Origin: Mesotoga sp. BH458_6_3_2_1 | Lineage (GTDB): Bacteria; Thermotogota; Thermotogae; Petrotogales; Kosmotogaceae | NCBI RefSeq assembly: GCF_003664995.1 | Contig: NZ_JFHL01000018.1 | Span: 183,627-247,626 of the forward strand | DNA: 64,000 nucleotides | Reading direction: 5' to 3' | Shown here: positions 20,362 to 30,158 of the stretch, one piece after another | Layout: every line of letters begins with the position of its first letter | Numbering within the stretch: position 1 is the first letter of the stretch | Translations under genes and position numbers: made by a program | The notes under the pieces: generated by a model | Database searches by the model: none | What the model was told of the DNA's origin: nothing | The model's input: only the letters and a program-made list of their open reading frames with translations

Positions 20362-21867
20362 CTACAGCTTCTTCAGCTTGTAGTATAGCTCGTTATATCT
20401 AAGCTCCTTTTTGAACTCTTTGATATCCGTTTTATCGTCAATTACTACCATCTCAATTCCAAACATATCACTAAGATCTTCAAGCTGTTCCACAGTAACA
20501 GTGTAGCTCATACTTGAATGGTGAGCCCCGCCGGCGAGTATCCACGCAGTCGCCGCCGTTGCCAGATCCGGCTTTGGAACCCATAACGCCCTTGCAACAG
20601 GAAGCTTCGGCATATCTTCGTCCTGCTTCACTACTTCAAGTTCATTGACTATCATCCTGAACCTGTCTCCAAACTCGACTATACAGGCCTGGACGGCAGG
20701 CCCTTCCTTCGCATTGAACACCAGTCTCGCGGGAGGTTCTTTCCCTCCAATCGAAAGGGGATGCACTTCGAGAGAAGGTGTACCGTCCGCTATGGATTCA
20801 CAGACTTCTAGCATGTGAGATCCAAGTTCTTTTATGTTTCCCGGTTCGAAGTGATAAATGTAGTCTTCGATGAAGGAGGTTCCAACATCGATGCCTTCAG
20901 CCATCACCTTCATGATTCTAACAAGGGCCGCGGACTTCCAGTCACCTTCGCCCCCGAATCCGTAGCCATCTCTCATGAGTCTCTGCACTGCGATTCCCGG
21001 AAGCTGTCTCATTCCGTGGAGGTCCTGAAAAGTGGTTGTGAATGCTTTGAAGCCGCCCTCTTCCAAAAATCTTCGGAGTGCGATTTCTATTCTTGCGGCT
21101 TCCCATATAGATGCCTGAAAGACTTCTTCAGAGACTGTTGATTTCTTGATAGGGTATTCCTCCTGGTACCTATTCACGAGCTCCTCAGCTTCGCTTCTCT
21201 TAACTTGTTTGAAATACCCCTCAATGTAGTCACCAACTGCGAAGCCGTGAACTTCATAACCAAAGTCAATCTGAGCATCGACCTTGTTTCCCTCAGTGAC
21301 CGCGACATCTCTCATATTGTCGCCAAGCCTTGCAACCTTTAGTGTATGAGCTTCATTCCAGCCGAGCGCCGCCCTAATCCAGTCTTCCATCTTTGATATG
21401 ACCTTAGAATCGCTCCAGTGTCCCGCGATGACCTTGCGCTTGAGTTCAAGCCTTGTCGAGATGAATCCAAACTCCCTTCCTCCGTGGGCGGACTGGTTAG
21501 TGTTCATGTAGTCCATATCGATGGTATTCCAGGGTATCTTCTGCTCGAACTGAGTATGGAAGTGGAGGAAAGGCTTTTCAAGTGATTTAAGTCCGGCAAT
21601 CCACATCTTTGCGGGTGAAAACGTGTGCATCCAGGCTATCAAACCTACGCAGATTTTGCTAGAATTAGCTTCATCAATTACTTTCTTTATCTGATTTGCA
21701 TCCTTTAACACTGGTTTCCAGGCAATCTTTATAGGAGATGAAATCGCATCGTTGAGTGCATCGACCAGTTTCTTCGAATTCTCTTCAACCTTTTTCAGAA
21801 CCTCCTTTCCATACAGTTCCTGACTTCCTGTTATAAACCATACTTCAAGGTCTCTAGTAATAGTAAT
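20362..21867 (-). CDS. araA: L-arabinose isomerase, apparently initiating at AUU
   Basis: AraA isomerises L-arabinose to L-ribulose. The product has 501 residues from ATT 21867 (E. coli AraA has 500) and contains VWFITGSQELYGKEVL, MHTFSPAKMWIAGL, the metal-site region EGGFKAFTTTF and GGAHHSSM. The frame has GTG codons farther upstream (21894) but no ATG, GTG or TTG after the strong AGGAGG at 21872-21877. Starting at ATT 21867 gives M-T-I-T-R-D-L-E-V-W-F, the same N-terminal length and near-identical wording to E. coli M-T-I-F-D-N-Y-E-V-W-F (recalled). Rare AUU initiation is therefore the best reading; GTG 21894 lacks a convincing ribosome site. Confidence 0.95.
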   Translation of the reverse strand: MTITRDLEVWFITGSQELYGKEVLKKVEENSKKLVDALNDAISSPIKIAWKPVLKDANQIKKVIDEANSSKICVGLIAWMHTFSPAKMWIAGLKSLEKPFLHFHTQFEQKIPWNTIDMDYMNTNQSAHGGREFGFISTRLELKRKVIAGHWSDSKVISKMEDWIRAALGWNEAHTLKVARLGDNMRDVAVTEGNKVDAQIDFGYEVHGFAVGDYIEGYFKQVKRSEAEELVNRYQEEYPIKKSTVSEEVFQASIWEAARIEIALRRFLEEGGFKAFTTTFQDLHGMRQLPGIAVQRLMRDGYGFGGEGDWKSAALVRIMKVMAEGIDVGTSFIEDYIYHFEPGNIKELGSHMLEVCESIADGTPSLEVHPLSIGGKEPPARLVFNAKEGPAVQACIVEFGDRFRMIVNELEVVKQDEDMPKLPVARALWVPKPDLATAATAWILAGGAHHSSMSYTVTVEQLEDLSDMFGIEMVVIDDKTDIKEFKKELRYNELYYKLKKL

Positions 21868-21877
21868 CAGTCCTCCT
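21865..21877 (-). promoter_or_regulatory. araA ribosome-binding site with non-canonical ATT start
   Basis: AGGAGG (21872-21877) is followed by ACTG and then ATT at 21865-21867. In-frame CTG (21868-21870) is too close to the site to be the start. A second ATT at 21861 is ten bases away. No ATG, GTG or TTG occurs in frame within normal reach. Confidence 0.65.
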
Positions 21878-21894
21878 TTTTGAAATACAACCAC

Positions 21895-22516
21895 TCATCC
21901 AGAAAGTTTTGATGTCGGCTAAAGGCTCCAGGTTGCAATCTAGGAATGATTTATCGCTCATACTTCCTCTCTTTGCCGATCTTATGGGTTATAGGTGAGC
22001 CGTTGAATGAGCAGGATCTCTGTGAGCCTCTCATCCTTGACTATCTTTTTCTCTCAGCGCTGCCAGTCCACAAAACAGAGAGTCTGATCCCGGAGAACAT
22101 AAAGTCCCGTTTTACCGGCTCATCCCTGCCAGAAGTGATTCCTCGCCGCCCAAATTTCTCCTATTACATTGTGGATGCCTCACGATGACGGTCAGTTCTT
22201 GATTCAATATCTCGGGCCATTAGTGTGAATCATTTCCTGGAGCCCTTGATCTTAAGTCCCCTCTTCGTGAGCTAAGACGAATCGAGGAGTGGTTGAAATC
22301 GATAGGATTACATACCCTTCACGACTGAACCACTCTCAGGAAATCCCCGGGAAAACATGAGTGCCTTGACTAGTCCGCTGACGCAGACAATTAGTATTCG
22401 GGCAAAAGTCACGATAGAATCTGGGGCCTGCCGTTAATGCTCCACCCGGCGATGCGTCATCTCAAGGGATTCTCAGTTAAGCATCCTGCCTTCCTGGCCT
22501 AACACCCTGCCCGTAC
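21895..22516. other. Gene-free stretch upstream of araA
   Basis: About 620 bases hold no convincing gene. There is no AraR-like operator and no clear promoter. An inverted repeat GAGTGGTT/AACCACTC near 22290-22340 encloses about 35 bases and may be chance. An 80-codon plus-strand frame at 21946-22188 lacks a ribosome site. Confidence 0.4.
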
Positions 22517-24040
22517 CTAGTGCATCTTCCACATTATTTCCTTCGTTTTTTCATAGAGCTCGCGGAAAATCAAGTACTGTTTCTCATAAACCCTCTGGTT
22601 TTCGGAATTTGGACTTATCGGATCTCGGAATTTCACCCACTCTTTTATTCTTTCCGGTCTGTCTATCAATCCAACACCTAGCCCCGCAAGGAAGGCATCG
22701 CCAAAGGGCGCTTCAACTAGACTGGATACCTGTCTCATTTTGTAACCGGTTATATCTGCGAAAATTCTGTTCCATGCAGTAGATTTGGCCACTCCGCCAA
22801 CTATCCAGCACTCATCGTCAAGTTTCAATCCAGCCTTGATTCCGTTTTCCATGTTGTGCCTCAATGCGTATGCAGCACCTTCCATGAGTGCCTTGTACAT
22901 GTGGGCTCTTGTGTGAACTAGCGTAACTCCAAAGAATACACCCTTCGCAAAGGGATCCCAGATGGGCGACCTTTCACCCATGAAATAAGGAAGCACTACG
23001 ATTCCGTCACTTCCTGCAGGAATCTTTTCAACTTCCATGTCGAGGAGCTGATACGGAGATTTGCCTGTCCTTTGACCAACGGACTCTTCACTGTCGGCAA
23101 ACTCTTCCTTGAACCACTTGGCAAGAGCCCCGGTAGTTGCCGAGCCTCCAAAAGAGTAGATTCTTTCAGTATCGTTCACCACGTATGGGAAGCTCACCAA
23201 ACCAAATGGCAGATCCTTGCCGTCGTGTACGGTACCCCAGCAGGTAGAAGTTCCAACCATTGCAACGTGTTCGCCTTCTTCAAGAGCTCCCGCCGAAAGC
23301 TGAGCAACCGGGGCATCTATCCCCCCTGAGACTACCGGAGTACCTTCGAGAAGGCCGCACAGCTTTGAGCTTTCGGCAGTTACTCTGCCGACGACATCGC
23401 TCGACTTGACGATTCTCTCGGGAAGGTATTCAATGGGAATTCCCAGGGCCTCACACATCTCCTTCGACCAGGTCAGCTTTCTTATGTCGAATACGCCGCC
23501 AATGTTTCCTGCCGAGGAGTAATCAATTGCGTTCTCACCTGTAAGCTGATAAACCATGTAGTCCTTCGGTGTCACGAATTGATATATCTTTTTCCAGATA
23601 TCCGGCCTGTTGTCTCTGAGCCACATTATTTTTGTGAATCCATAATAGGAATCGACATAGTTTCCCGTAATCGAAAAGATCTTATCCTTTGATATGTTTT
23701 CCTTCACCCAGGCGGTCTGCGACGTCGCTCTTCTGTCCATCCAGATGAGGCAAGGGTGCAGAGGCTTCATTCCACTGTCAACAGGGACTCCCGACCCTCC
23801 ATAAAGTCCGCTTACGGCCAGTGCGGCTATTTCCTTCTTCGGCACTCCCGACTTCTCAGACACTTCTTTTATGGTTTCGAAAGCCGCCTTAACCCAAACA
23901 TCGGGCCACTGCTCAGCCCAGTTTGAACCGGGCTTAATGACGTCATACTCTCTTTGAGCTTCTACTAGTACCTCTCCTTTTTCATTTACCATCACACTCT
24001 TTGTTCCCTGGGTGCCAATATCACATCCGATTAAGTACAT
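22517..24040 (-). CDS. FGGY-family carbohydrate kinase, probable L-ribulokinase
   Basis: The 507-residue protein has the FGGY fold: N-terminal phosphate motif LIGCDIGTQGTKSVMV, substrate-side LIWMDRRATSQT, central GGIDAPVAQL and GTSTCWGTV, and late MEGAAYALRHNME and GGVAKSTAWNRI. In Thermotoga arabinose loci a kinase of this xylulokinase-like type, not classical AraB, fills the ribulokinase step. Its place between araA-araD and the arabinofuranosidases supports that role here. Xylulokinase or another pentulokinase activity is the alternative. The ATG at 24040 stands six bases after AAGGTG. Confidence 0.85.
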   Translation of the reverse strand: MYLIGCDIGTQGTKSVMVNEKGEVLVEAQREYDVIKPGSNWAEQWPDVWVKAAFETIKEVSEKSGVPKKEIAALAVSGLYGGSGVPVDSGMKPLHPCLIWMDRRATSQTAWVKENISKDKIFSITGNYVDSYYGFTKIMWLRDNRPDIWKKIYQFVTPKDYMVYQLTGENAIDYSSAGNIGGVFDIRKLTWSKEMCEALGIPIEYLPERIVKSSDVVGRVTAESSKLCGLLEGTPVVSGGIDAPVAQLSAGALEEGEHVAMVGTSTCWGTVHDGKDLPFGLVSFPYVVNDTERIYSFGGSATTGALAKWFKEEFADSEESVGQRTGKSPYQLLDMEVEKIPAGSDGIVVLPYFMGERSPIWDPFAKGVFFGVTLVHTRAHMYKALMEGAAYALRHNMENGIKAGLKLDDECWIVGGVAKSTAWNRIFADITGYKMRQVSSLVEAPFGDAFLAGLGVGLIDRPERIKEWVKFRDPISPNSENQRVYEKQYLIFRELYEKTKEIMWKMH

Positions 24041-24376
24041 ACACATCACCTTCTAGATTTCGTCGATTTTATGCCTTAACCACGATTTTACCTCATCCAG
24101 TCCGGACTTGCCTGAGTCGAGCCCCACGCCTTCGGGGCATTTGGATGCTCGCAAGACGGCAAAGATTTTGCTCGCGTGGACACCGGCAACATGATAGATT
24201 TACGGGCCACAAACCAGTTCCTGCTAGACTTAAGACCAGCTTGATTTTCGATGCTGAGTCCCGTCCTGTTTTCAAATGATGACTCTTTCTCTTCAAGACT
24301 CGGGAACACTTTCTCCTCAGGTCTAGAAAGCTCTCATTACCGGAACTTATGCTAGAGGCAATCCTTCTTCAAAGAG
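24041..24376. other. Gene-free stretch between kinase and GH51 genes
   Basis: About 335 bases contain only short frames without ribosome sites. A GC-rich inverted repeat GCCCC/GGGGC lies near 24120-24140. No operator for AraR and no clear terminator or promoter were seen. Confidence 0.4.
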
Positions 24377-25861
24377 TTAGAGCTTTCCGTCCAGGGAAAA
24401 CTCGATTACACTGGCCGACATCGAATCCAGCTTCACGGTCATTTTCGGAGAGCAGGAGGTAAGCTCTTTGCTCCAAAGTTTTATTCGTTCTGGATTGTCA
24501 AAGTCATTCATTTCATCGGGAGCAGACCCCGTCAATATATGCTGTACTGCCCTCTTCTGGACCTCAATTCCCGAAAGATCGAGACTGACTTCTACATCCT
24601 TCTGATAGTAGTTGATAAGGGCAACGCTCAAAATATTCTTATCTTCGTTATAGGTGGCCGATCCATCAACATAGGGAACATCGCTGAGCTTGAAGCTGTT
24701 TCGGCCCTCGACGAATGTCTTGGAGTTTATTTCGTAAGTTTCTGAGCCAATCGCCATGTCCAGGACAGTTCTTCCGGTGTGATTCACAAATAGATCAAAT
24801 GCATGATAGATAGGAGTCAATACCATTTCGTCGCCTTTTGTCTTTATCATGCCGAGAGCATTCACCATTTGCGCAAGATTAGCCATTTGAACTGTATTTG
24901 CCATACGATGCATAACAGCGAAGATTCCTGCCGCAAAGAGACCGTCTTTCAAAGCGTAGGGTTCCTCCAGAAGCACAATTCTCTTCTCTGCGCCTTCCCT
25001 TTCCGCGCTGATTTTGTACCAGATATTCCATTCATCAAAGGAGATCTTGACATGATCCAAACGCAGGTGTTTTATCAGCCCCTCCAGGAGTTTGAGTCTC
25101 TGTTCACAGTAGTAGACAGATGCGACGGTACCGAAGTAGTCATCGCAGCCGTGATACTGGTGGATAGAGATGTAATCTATCAGATGTCCCGCATGTTTCA
25201 ACACAGTCATGTCCCAGCCGGGGTTATCGGCTCCAACTGCGATTACCTTTATCGACGGATCCACACCCTTCATGAACTGAGTGTACTGGCGGAGTTTTTC
25301 TGCGTACTCGGCCGCACTGCAATGGCCTACCTGCCAGGGTCCGTATACTTCGTTCCCGATTCCCCAGTACTTAACGCCGTAGGGCTCCGGATGACCATTT
25401 TCTTTTCTCATTTGAGCATATTTCGTCGGGGTGTCGAGGTTGCAGTATTCAAGCCAGGCAATTGCTTCGTCAAGAGTCGCCGTTCCGAGACTAACGGCCA
25501 GATATGGTTCGGTATTTATTTCGCGACAATACTCTATAAATTCATCAGTCCCAAATTTGTTTGACTCCACACCTCCCCAGATGTAATTGAGAAGTTGCGG
25601 GCGCTTTTCGAGAGGGCCTATACCGTCTTGCCAGTGGTAGGCAGACACAAAGTTTCCGCCAGGCCATCTTAAGATTGGGCACTTTATGTTCTTCACGGCG
25701 TCCATGACGTCCCTTCTGAAACCCCTCGAATCTGATTTTGGAGATTTCTCGTTATAGATACCGTCGTAAATGCATCTTCCTAGATGTTCTGTGAAGTGAC
25801 CGTAAATCATATTGTCAATTTTTCCGATCTTCCTAGGCCAGATTTTTACAGATGTCTGCAC
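24377..25861 (-). CDS. abfA: Cytoplasmic alpha-L-arabinofuranosidase, GH51
   Basis: This enzyme removes terminal arabinofuranosyl groups from arabino-oligosaccharides. The 494 residues match the compact bacterial GH51 type with no signal peptide: MIYGHFTEHLGRCIYDGIY near the start, the acid/base glutamate in GIGNEVYGPWQ (E171) and the nucleophile in ISFDEWNIWY (E277), followed by a C-terminal beta domain. T. maritima TM0281 has 484 residues. The GTG start has GGGAGG seven bases upstream. It lies 32 bases after the secreted GH51 gene. Confidence 0.95.
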   Translation of the reverse strand: MQTSVKIWPRKIGKIDNMIYGHFTEHLGRCIYDGIYNEKSPKSDSRGFRRDVMDAVKNIKCPILRWPGGNFVSAYHWQDGIGPLEKRPQLLNYIWGGVESNKFGTDEFIEYCREINTEPYLAVSLGTATLDEAIAWLEYCNLDTPTKYAQMRKENGHPEPYGVKYWGIGNEVYGPWQVGHCSAAEYAEKLRQYTQFMKGVDPSIKVIAVGADNPGWDMTVLKHAGHLIDYISIHQYHGCDDYFGTVASVYYCEQRLKLLEGLIKHLRLDHVKISFDEWNIWYKISAEREGAEKRIVLLEEPYALKDGLFAAGIFAVMHRMANTVQMANLAQMVNALGMIKTKGDEMVLTPIYHAFDLFVNHTGRTVLDMAIGSETYEINSKTFVEGRNSFKLSDVPYVDGSATYNEDKNILSVALINYYQKDVEVSLDLSGIEVQKRAVQHILTGSAPDEMNDFDNPERIKLWSKELTSCSPKMTVKLDSMSASVIEFSLDGKL

Positions 25862-25893
25862 TTCATTCCCTCCCTGGTAATTAGATGATCACT

Positions 25894-27840
25894 CTATAAG
25901 CCAACTGCTTTCAATCTCAGTATAGTTATGGAATTTTCTGCAAAGGTAAAAGTAAACTCGTTTGATAGACCCGATAGAACATATTTCTTTGGCAGGACCT
26001 TTTCAGGGTTCTGGAAAGTGTTCTCATCGAAGACGCTGTCGGAAGTCATCAGAATCACTTCTGCCTGCTCCTTGATCTTCAATTCCTCGCCAATTTCGAC
26101 TCTGACTTCTTTCTCTTCGGGCCATGGATTCACAATCTTTATGATCAAGTTCTCCGTTTCACGATCATAGACGCAGACGTGGTACAGGGACTTAAACCAG
26201 TAACCGATAACCTCGAGATTCTCGTCAGTAAGTTCAGAAGGTATGACCACATCTCCGAGATTCTCATTGAAGAGTTTCTGAACATGATAGCTTGGGGTTC
26301 CATATACTCTTGTGTTGTCGAACCAGATCAGGTCCGGCGTCCACTGCGACCAGCCCGGCCTGTTGAATAGAGGCGCGTAAGCCGCCATTATTACTATGTC
26401 TGAATTGCGTTCAATGCCTGTCATCAAGGCCGCTTCCGCCATTGCTGCTTGAAGGGAGTTTCTTGTCCCAGCCGCGTGAGCTGCGTATTCTCCGAGCATG
26501 ACCTTTGGACCAGTTCTGTCGTACTTGTCGTATCTTTCGGTGTTTCTTAACATCCATTCCGGAACAGCGTACATATGTTCGTCAAGAATTTCGACATCGT
26601 TTTCTCTTGCCCATCTCCATGCCCGGTTGAATGAAGCTCCTTCATATGAAGGCGGGCCGCTGAACACAATGATGATTTCAGGATATTTCGCTTTGACAGC
26701 TTCTCTGAACAACGGGAAGCGATCGTAATACTCCGTTCCCCAGTTCTCGTTTCCAATGCCTATGTACTTGACATCGAACGGTTCTGGATGACCAAGCTCG
26801 ACACGCTTCGAGCCCCAGAATGAAGTCTGCGGACCATTTGCAAACTCTATGAAGTCAAGAACATTAGTAATCCATTCCTCCATCTCATCTATCGGACAGT
26901 ACTCGGCTCCTCGAACCTGACAGGACATGCCCGAGTTGAAGATCGGTATGGGCTCAGCTTCTAGGCGTTCCGACAGAAGAAGATATTCGGAGAATCCGAT
27001 TCCATATGACTGGTGATAGCCCCAGAGGTTGTAATTTGCTTTTCTCTCTTCTACCGGTCCAATTGTATCCTTCCATCTATAGGCGTTCTCCAGGCTGTCA
27101 CCTTCAACGAGGCAGCCGCCCGGAAACCTTACGAAACCAGGTCTAAGCTCTTCAAGCATATTGAGGAGATCTACCCTCATGCCGTTCCAGTTCTCTTCAG
27201 GGAAAAGCGAAATCATGTCCAGGCAGACCTCGCCGGCCCCTTTCAATGTTAGTAGAAGCCTGCTATTGCCGTAGTCTTCGGGGATTTCGAATTCGACCGA
27301 ATACTTTTCCCACTCAGCGCCAAAAGCCGAGCCGAGGCTTGCCTCAACGATTTTATTGCCCTTCGCATCCGTGAGTAGCACAGCGATCTCACCGCTGTAT
27401 TCCGAATTACCTCGAATGAATGCGGAAAACTCGTAACGTTTCCCTTTCTTCAAAGGGATGCCGTCGTAACCGTTATTGGAGAGCGATACGGATTTGTTTT
27501 CCGATGCAATATCAAAACTCAGGTAATGCAGATTGTTCTCATTCAGCGGTAGGTCCGAGTCTATTGAGAAGGTGGCCTGACAACCTGTTTCAAAGACTGC
27601 AAACCAGCCTTCGAGAGGATCTTTGTGTTCGAAAGATCTATTTCTTACCAATTCTGCGTACAGGCCGCCATCTACTGCATGGTTTATGTCTTCAAAGAAT
27701 ATACCGTAGAGGAAGGGACTTATTTCGGGACCAAGATTGCTGGGGTCTATTGTCAGCACATGATCTGTATTCGCAACGAGAGTTACCGGAACAAGAGCCA
27801 TCATGAGAACAAAGGTTAATAAAATGGTGGCTGTTTTCAT
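25894..27840 (-). CDS. Secreted alpha-L-arabinofuranosidase, large GH51 type
   Basis: The 648-residue protein starts with a signal peptide (MKTATILLTFVLMMALVPVT). Residues 25-75 begin the GH51 fold (FLYGIFFEDINHAVDGGLYAE). An inserted carbohydrate-binding-like beta domain at about 78-215 follows, then the barrel with acid/base E365 (GIGNENWGTEY) and nucleophile E451 (VMLGEYAAH), and a C-terminal beta domain. It resembles the long GH51 enzymes that act on arabinoxylan and arabinan outside the cell, in contrast to the short cytoplasmic enzyme encoded next to it. Start ATG after GGAGTGAT. Confidence 0.92.
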   Translation of the reverse strand: MKTATILLTFVLMMALVPVTLVANTDHVLTIDPSNLGPEISPFLYGIFFEDINHAVDGGLYAELVRNRSFEHKDPLEGWFAVFETGCQATFSIDSDLPLNENNLHYLSFDIASENKSVSLSNNGYDGIPLKKGKRYEFSAFIRGNSEYSGEIAVLLTDAKGNKIVEASLGSAFGAEWEKYSVEFEIPEDYGNSRLLLTLKGAGEVCLDMISLFPEENWNGMRVDLLNMLEELRPGFVRFPGGCLVEGDSLENAYRWKDTIGPVEERKANYNLWGYHQSYGIGFSEYLLLSERLEAEPIPIFNSGMSCQVRGAEYCPIDEMEEWITNVLDFIEFANGPQTSFWGSKRVELGHPEPFDVKYIGIGNENWGTEYYDRFPLFREAVKAKYPEIIIVFSGPPSYEGASFNRAWRWARENDVEILDEHMYAVPEWMLRNTERYDKYDRTGPKVMLGEYAAHAAGTRNSLQAAMAEAALMTGIERNSDIVIMAAYAPLFNRPGWSQWTPDLIWFDNTRVYGTPSYHVQKLFNENLGDVVIPSELTDENLEVIGYWFKSLYHVCVYDRETENLIIKIVNPWPEEKEVRVEIGEELKIKEQAEVILMTSDSVFDENTFQNPEKVLPKKYVLSGLSNEFTFTFAENSITILRLKAVGL

Positions 27841-27854
27841 TTAGATCACTCCAT

Positions 27855-29270
27855 TCATTGCCCGAGAATAAGGGTGAATTCATTCTTCTCGTTTTTCTTC
27901 ACTTCGATAATGAATTTCTCTGACATCGCCCCGCTTTCTACCGAGACTTCGTACTTGCCAGCAAAACCGTTGAAAGCCACTGTGCCCGAAATATCCGTCT
28001 CGAGATGGGCAGCTGTTTTCCATTCTTCATGAATAAGCCTCTTCAACTCATCATACATCGGTTTTATCGAGAGATCATCGCGCAGAAATCCGCTGCCTGA
28101 CTGCCATGCCCTGTAGAAATTCCAGTACGTTATTACCTCCACTGCTGGATGGCTGAAGAAGACTTTATAGAATATTTTGGCGATCTCGGCCTGTATCTCC
28201 TCGGCCTCACTTATTGAGACGTTGAAAGCATCTATCACGGCGGGGAGAGGAATCTGAAACTCCGATATATGAATAGGTTTTCCCAGCTGAGCCAGCTCGT
28301 CAATCGCAAGATATATGCTTTCCAAGGATTGAAGCTGACCAAGCAGGTCCTGAGCAGTGAAGATATGCGCTTCGGCCCCAATCACATCTATTGGAGTTCC
28401 TTCATTTATGAGTTGCCGGGCTCTCGAAATGAAGGCTCGCCTGGTCCGTTCATTAACCAACACCCCGTATTCATTTAGAACTGTAATGGCGTCGGGATCG
28501 GTTTCCTTAACGATTCTAAACGACTCTGCAATATAGTCCGAACCTATCGAGTCGAACCAGGGTTGAACAATAGGCTCATTAACGACATCCCAGTACTGAA
28601 TGAGATCCTTGAACTCTTCGACTTCCCTAATAACTCTCGAAAAGAGGTATTCGCGGACTTCGGCCCATTGACCGAGCCTTCCTTTTATTTCTATCCATGC
28701 GGGGACGCCTACGCTCGGCGGATTTCCCCAAACAAGTGTGTGACCCTTAACCGGTACTTCGTTTTCACCCAGCCATTGGGCGATTTTCTTCGAGGCTTCG
28801 GCCAATCGGATTCTTCCTTCAGTGGACTCATAGTCTGCCCAGTAGAAGGAGGGAAGAGTGGCAAAGTTGAAGAGCTCAAGATACAAACGTTTATACTCCT
28901 GGAGATCTTCCTCAGGCAGAGGCCTGATCCCGAATCTCCTTCCGCGGTTATAACTGGTCTGGGCGTATACGTAAAGCAGATATTCCGGAGCATTTCCGAA
29001 GTAGAACTCATGTGAAAGTTGTTTGGCGGACACCGAAATGTTCTCCAACGCTTCTCCATCTCTATCTACGATTTCTATCTCAACCTGTACTTTTCTGTCG
29101 GACTCTATCCTTTCTTCGAAAGTGCTTACATCGATATCGATAGGCAAAACACTACTTCCAAAAGATAGACTGCATATTAGCAAGCCCAAGATTATTAGCA
29201 GACAGGGCCTTGGGGTCATTGCTGACTCTTCTTCTCCAATTCTCCGAAAAGACTTCAGTATTCTAGACAT
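27855..29270 (-). CDS. Secreted endo-1,4-beta-xylanase, GH10
   Basis: The 471-residue protein hydrolyses internal xylan bonds. The GH10 barrel contains VKGHTLVWGNPP, acid/base E232 in YWDVVNEPIV and nucleophile E337 in IHISEFQIP. Residues 40-110 carry a beta-rich N-terminal part (EIEIVDRDGEALENISVSA) and the last 60 residues another beta-rich segment. A hydrophobic stretch at about 22-38 acts as signal peptide or anchor. The first ATG (29270) has AAAGGAG eight bases away; an internal ATG at residue 18 would give a shorter, more typical signal peptide. Confidence 0.92.
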   Translation of the reverse strand: MSRILKSFRRIGEEESAMTPRPCLLIILGLLICSLSFGSSVLPIDIDVSTFEERIESDRKVQVEIEIVDRDGEALENISVSAKQLSHEFYFGNAPEYLLYVYAQTSYNRGRRFGIRPLPEEDLQEYKRLYLELFNFATLPSFYWADYESTEGRIRLAEASKKIAQWLGENEVPVKGHTLVWGNPPSVGVPAWIEIKGRLGQWAEVREYLFSRVIREVEEFKDLIQYWDVVNEPIVQPWFDSIGSDYIAESFRIVKETDPDAITVLNEYGVLVNERTRRAFISRARQLINEGTPIDVIGAEAHIFTAQDLLGQLQSLESIYLAIDELAQLGKPIHISEFQIPLPAVIDAFNVSISEAEEIQAEIAKIFYKVFFSHPAVEVITYWNFYRAWQSGSGFLRDDLSIKPMYDELKRLIHEEWKTAAHLETDISGTVAFNGFAGKYEVSVESGAMSEKFIIEVKKNEKNEFTLILGQ

Positions 29271-29275
29271 GGTAT

Positions 29276-30154
29276 CTACTCCTTTCCAAGAGATCCCAGG
29301 GAGATTCCTTTCATCAAGTATCTGTGGAATGCGATGAAAATTATCAAAGATGGGGCGACAGAGAAGAAAGCTCCCGCCATCATTGGTCCTATTCCTCTAT
29401 AAGGATCTCCCCACCCCGCGCTGAATCTTATCAGTGCTATAGGCAAGGTGAATTTATCCGACTTGCTCAAGATCAACAGCGGCCATAGGAAGCTGTTCCA
29501 GGAACCAAGAAACGTCATCAGGGAAAGAACGAGCATCGCGGGCTTAATGTACGGAATCACGATGCTTATCAGAAACCTGAACTTAGAACACCCATCTATC
29601 CATGCAGCATCCTCCAGCTCTTTGGGTATGTCTAGCATGTACTGCCTTAAGAGAAATACCCCGAATGTTCCCCCAAGGCCAGGCAAGATCAGGGAAAGGT
29701 AGGAATTAGATAAACCCATACCGTTTATTATGAAGAAATGAGGTATTAGAAAGAGAACGGCGGGGAAGGCCAGGACAGCGACATAAATCCAGAAGATGAA
29801 CATTCGTCCTCTAAATCTCAATCGAGATAGAGCATAAGCGGCCGGGATTGACAGAACCAGCGTTGCAAGAGTGGAGCTCACCGCAACAATCACGCTGTTG
29901 AGAGTTGCTTTGATCAGTGAAAGGCCCCCAGAGGGCGCGAAGATAATCTGATAGTTCTCAGTTGTAGGGTTTTTGGGTATCCACTGAGGGGGAGTCTCAA
30001 TTACAGCAAGCGTCGTTGACTTCATTGAAGTTGACAACATCCAGAAAATTGGCGCAAACCAGAAAGCTGCAAAGACCCAGAGAAGAACAGTAATAATCAG
30101 TGCAGTCACCCGTTTGCTCAGTTTCTTCTTGTTTTTTGCAACCGTAGAAGTCAT
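29276..30154 (-). CDS. Sugar ABC transporter permease, MalG type
   Basis: The 292-residue inner-membrane protein has six hydrophobic segments and the binding-protein-dependent permease signature DAAWIDGCSKFRFLISIVIPYIKP, which contacts the ATPase. It pairs with the MalF-type permease four bases upstream. The ribosome site of the xylanase gene overlaps its stop, so xylanase and transporter are cotranscribed. No ATP-binding gene is present in the locus, so a shared MsmK/MalK-like ATPase encoded elsewhere is assumed. Confidence 0.93.
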   Translation of the reverse strand: MTSTVAKNKKKLSKRVTALIITVLLWVFAAFWFAPIFWMLSTSMKSTTLAVIETPPQWIPKNPTTENYQIIFAPSGGLSLIKATLNSVIVAVSSTLATLVLSIPAAYALSRLRFRGRMFIFWIYVAVLAFPAVLFLIPHFFIINGMGLSNSYLSLILPGLGGTFGVFLLRQYMLDIPKELEDAAWIDGCSKFRFLISIVIPYIKPAMLVLSLMTFLGSWNSFLWPLLILSKSDKFTLPIALIRFSAGWGDPYRGIGPMMAGAFFSVAPSLIIFIAFHRYLMKGISLGSLGKE

Positions 30155-30158
30155 CTTC

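Noticed and set aside
13398..24196. Shared 13-mer CGGCAACATGATA at 13398-13410 and 24184-24196, in two gene-free stretches.
   Set aside because: A 13-base match is expected by chance several times in 64 kb, and the flanks do not align well enough to call a repeat.
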